Shown here in pieces: positions 61,795-64,000 of a stretch of 64,000 nucleotides of DNA; within the stretch, counting starts at the first letter, position 1, and every line of letters begins with the position of its first letter. Below the pieces are notes generated by a model, which saw only the letters and a program-made list of their open reading frames with translations, did no database searches and was not told where the DNA came from. This stretch comes from JBEDUK01 sp963781595 (GTDB lineage Bacteria > Actinomycetota > UBA4738): positions 1,364,001-1,428,000 of the forward strand of contig CAWAGG010000006.1 of NCBI GenBank assembly GCA_963781595.1, written 5' to 3'. Made by a program: the position numbers and the translations under genes.

Positions 61795-63132
61795 ATGCTG
61801 CGCCGCGAGGATCCGGCCCCTGGGGATCGCGCCGGCGGCCTTCGCCGCGCGGTGTCCGCCGCGACGGCACCCCTGCGCAGGATGTGGGACTCGACCGAGC
61901 CGCTGGACGCCTTCGGCCTGGTCCAGATGGCGAGCGCCGCGGGCGACGCGCTCCTCGCGATCGCGCTCGCCGGGACCGTGTTCTTCTCCGTCCCGGTCGG
62001 GGCGGCTCGAACCAGGGTCGCCCTGTACCTCGCGCTCACGATGCTGCCGCTCGCGGCGGCGGCGCCCCTGCTCGTTCCGGCCCTCGACAGCGGCCGGTTC
62101 CGGCGTTCGCTCTCGTTCGGAGCGAACCTCGGCCGCGCGGGGCTGGCGGCCTACGGCGCTTCCGTCCTCGACTCGCTGGTGCTGTTCCCCGTCGTCTTCG
62201 GCGCGCTCATGCTGGGTCGCGTACAGGCGCTCACGCGCACGGGGCTCGTGTCCGCGTACGCGACCGGCGAACGTGGGCTCGTCGCCGCGAACGCCCGTCT
62301 CGGCCGGCTCACGGCGATCGCGGCATTCGTGGCCGCGATCCCCGGCATCCCGTTGCTCAAGCTCGGAGGCGCCGGACCCGTCCTCTACCTCAGTGCCGCG
62401 CTCTACGGCTCGGCGGCGGCCCTGACGGTTCGGCTCGCGCACCCGGAACAGGTCGCGGCATCTCGGACCGAGCCAGAGCACGACCCACCCTCCGACGAGC
62501 GGGCGCGCGGGGCCAGCCCTCCCGTCGACGTCGATGGTCGCCGCGGCCGGATCCCGTCGCTGTCGGCGCCGGCGATCGGGACCGGAGGGCTCCGCGGCGC
62601 ACAAGGGTTCCTCCTGTTCCTGTTCGCGTTCGCGCTGCGAGCCGCCCACGCGCCCGCGTGGTGGTACGGCGTCGTGCTGGGGGCAGCGGTCGCGGGGACG
62701 TTCCTGGGCGACGTGATCGCGCCGGCGCTCCGGTCCCGCGCGCGCGGGGAGGCGATCGTGTTCGGCTCCCTGGTCGCGTCGGGTCTGGCCGCGGCGCTGG
62801 CGGCCACACGGCCTTCCCTCAGCACGCTCGCGGTGCTCTCCGCCGTCTCCGGCGGCGCGACGGAGGTGGGGAGGCTCTCCTTCCAGAGCCTGATGCAGGC
62901 GCGGACGCCGACGGGACGGCAGGGCCGCGTCTACGTCCGCTACGAGATCTCGTTCCAGGTCGCGTGGATCTTCGGTGCGTTCATCCCGGCGATGCTGCCG
63001 ATCGGCCTGCGCGCCGGGACGATCCTGCTCGCCCTCGCGTACGGCGTCCTCGCGGTGCTCTACGTGGTCGTGGTCGTGAGGGGCGCCGGCTCCGCCTCGC
63101 CGCCGACGTCGAGCGGTTCGGCGTCCTCCTGA
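61795..63132 (+). CDS. MFS-type transporter
   Basis: A 445-residue membrane protein with about 12 helices in two halves, separated by a polar loop (about 222-265) rich in Glu, Asp and Arg. Typical pieces are LVQMASAAGDALLAIALAGT, FFLFLFAFALRAAHAPAWWY-like second-half start (QGFLLFLFAFALRAAH) and RYEISFQVAWIFGAFIPAML. Substrate unknown. It follows prfB and the IS630 copy and overlaps the converging YfhO-like gene by 73 bases. Confidence 0.7.
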   Translation: MLRREDPAPGDRAGGLRRAVSAATAPLRRMWDSTEPLDAFGLVQMASAAGDALLAIALAGTVFFSVPVGAARTRVALYLALTMLPLAAAAPLLVPALDSGRFRRSLSFGANLGRAGLAAYGASVLDSLVLFPVVFGALMLGRVQALTRTGLVSAYATGERGLVAANARLGRLTAIAAFVAAIPGIPLLKLGGAGPVLYLSAALYGSAAALTVRLAHPEQVAASRTEPEHDPPSDERARGASPPVDVDGRRGRIPSLSAPAIGTGGLRGAQGFLLFLFAFALRAAHAPAWWYGVVLGAAVAGTFLGDVIAPALRSRARGEAIVFGSLVASGLAAALAATRPSLSTLAVLSAVSGGATEVGRLSFQSLMQARTPTGRQGRVYVRYEISFQVAWIFGAFIPAMLPIGLRAGTILLALAYGVLAVLYVVVVVRGAGSASPPTSSGSASS

Positions 63133-64000
63133 GCCGAGCGTTCGCGTTCCCGTCTCCAGAGCCACGCGATCACGAGAAGCAGCAGCGTCCACCCGACCGC
63201 GCTGACCACCAGGCCCGCGCCGATCGCGGGATCCCGGTAGGTCAGCTCAACGGTGTGCGTCCCCGCGGGCAGGGGCAGGCCCTGCATCAGGTAGTCGGCG
63301 ACCTGGATCCGGATCGGCGCCGGGCGACCGTCGATCGTCGCTTCCCAGCCCTGGTCGTACACGTTGCGGACGACGAGCCAGCCCGGCGCCGAGAGCGTGG
63401 CGTTCACCACCGCGTGTTCGGCGTCGATCTGCCGGTACGTCGCGGTCCCGGTGCCGACGCCCGTGCCCCAGACCTTGCCCCGTCGGGGCGCGCGTTCGAT
63501 CACGACCGTGCGCGCCGGGTCGAACGACGGCCGTAGCACGGTGCGCAAGCTCGCGGACGGCGGCACGAGCCGTTCGTCGAACACGATCGATGCGCGCGGC
63601 TCGGTCCACGGGAGGCGCCAGAGGGTGAACCCGCCCTCGTGGGCGACCGCCTCCGGCTGCACCTCGACGCACGGGTGGTACGCGACGTCGCATCCGGCGA
63701 GCAGGTCGGGCGGTGGGGGACCGGGCGGACCCTGCTTCGTCGGCGCGATCACCCACTCGACGCCGAACAGCCGCGACACCGCGGGGTTCGCCGACTGGAA
63801 CGTGGCCGAGTTGAAGAAGATCGGGACCGTGTTCGCGGCGCGCGAGAGCCGCCAGTACCGGTCGAGCTGGATCGGCGAGTAGCCCTGGATCTCGTCGAGG
63901 CCGAACAGGATCGACCGCCCGTTCTCGTACGCGGGCCACAGCTGCGCCGTCTGATGCGACAGGAACCCACGGCTCGAGCGCTTCGCGATCCGTTCGTCGA
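63060..64000 (-). CDS. YfhO-like membrane protein, C-terminal part
   Basis: The frame is open to the window edge, so the N-terminal membrane region is missing. Seen: GRSILFGLDEIQGYSPIQLD, FFNSATFQSANPAVSRLFGV, the beta-rich LSAPGWLVVRNVYDQGWEAT and PLPAGTHTVELTYRDPAI, then a final membrane helix (VSAVGWTLLLLVIAWLW) and an acidic tail ending in five threonines. This order (G-Y-x-P loop, NVYDQGW, PAGxHxVxxxY, last helix) is the C-terminus of YfhO proteins, implicated in sugar transfer to lipoteichoic acid in Gram-positives. Confidence 0.72.
   Translation of the reverse strand, partial: DERIAKRSSRGFLSHQTAQLWPAYENGRSILFGLDEIQGYSPIQLDRYWRLSRAANTVPIFFNSATFQSANPAVSRLFGVEWVIAPTKQGPPGPPPPDLLAGCDVAYHPCVEVQPEAVAHEGGFTLWRLPWTEPRASIVFDERLVPPSASLRTVLRPSFDPARTVVIERAPRRGKVWGTGVGTGTATYRQIDAEHAVVNATLSAPGWLVVRNVYDQGWEATIDGRPAPIRIQVADYLMQGLPLPAGTHTVELTYRDPAIGAGLVVSAVGWTLLLLVIAWLWRRERERSAQEDAEPLDVGGEAEPAPLTTTTT

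Overview
The window is high-GC chromosomal DNA from an uncultured-type member of the Actinomycetota. The evidence is a WhiB regulator, a fused FbiC (CofG/CofH), CofD/CofE for coenzyme F420, an actinobacterial-looking block (comF, hpf, secA, prfB; whiB, phosphomannomutase, SIS isomerase) and many genes preceded by a bare TANNNT -10 hexamer 6-10 nt before the start codon, the usual look of leaderless actinobacterial transcripts. Nothing here fixes the class or genus.

Layout. 1-5.7 kb: a MatB-type malonyl-CoA synthetase (C-terminus cut by the window edge), a secreted eight-repeat beta-propeller, and a two-gene operon of an amidase plus a cyanuric acid hydrolase/barbiturase-type enzyme. 5.7-15 kb: TfoX-domain protein, membrane protein, an orphan xanthine-dehydrogenase-type molybdenum subunit, a DHA2-type MFS exporter, mnmA, a UPF0280/ApbE-like protein and a secreted BNR-like protein. 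15-17 kb: ligA, carrying three single-base insertions as sequenced. 17.4-29 kb: a RodZ-type HTH membrane protein and a surface-polysaccharide region (glycosyltransferases, CysE-like acetyltransferase, Wzm/Wzt ABC exporter, small EamA-like protein, sugar nucleotidyltransferase, large membrane proteins). 29-38 kb: SpoIID-like protein, DUF3105 protein, F420 genes cofE, cofD and fbiC, a Ycf46-like AAA ATPase, a methyltransferase. 38-46 kb: whiB, a histone-H1-like PAKKA-repeat protein, a giant GT2-membrane fusion, a DUF5719-like secreted protein, phosphomannomutase, Trm112-like protein, and a phosphoglucose/phosphomannose isomerase (frameshifted as sequenced). 47-51 kb: a nucleoside salvage block (purine nucleoside phosphorylase, short-type SahH, a strikingly compact class II aldolase, MtnA). 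51-64 kb: comF, short hpf, a NarL-type regulator, TauE/SafE permease, secA, a truncated LuxR-type ATPase remnant, tryptophanase, prfB with a programmed +1 frameshift, an intact IS630-family element sitting exactly in the prfB stop codon, an MFS protein and a partial YfhO-like membrane protein.

How it fits together. Sugar activation (phosphomannomutase, isomerase, nucleotidyltransferase), glycosyl transfer and ABC export suggest mannose- or rhamnose-type cell-envelope polysaccharide synthesis. The salvage block would recycle S-adenosylhomocysteine and probably methylthioadenosine or 5'-deoxyadenosine, by-products of SAM use that include the radical-SAM chemistry of FbiC. The most unusual observations are the compact aldolase that keeps all metal-ligand positions, the IS630 copy whose transposase stop codon is supplied by its own target site, the RF2 recognition tripeptide reading SPY instead of SPF, the perfect palindrome centred on a -10 hexamer before the amidase operon, and the RodZ-HTH fused to a large unassigned outer domain. 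Several frameshifts (ligA three times, one glycosyltransferase, one isomerase) restore long conserved frames after a single-base change and look more like sequence errors than decay.
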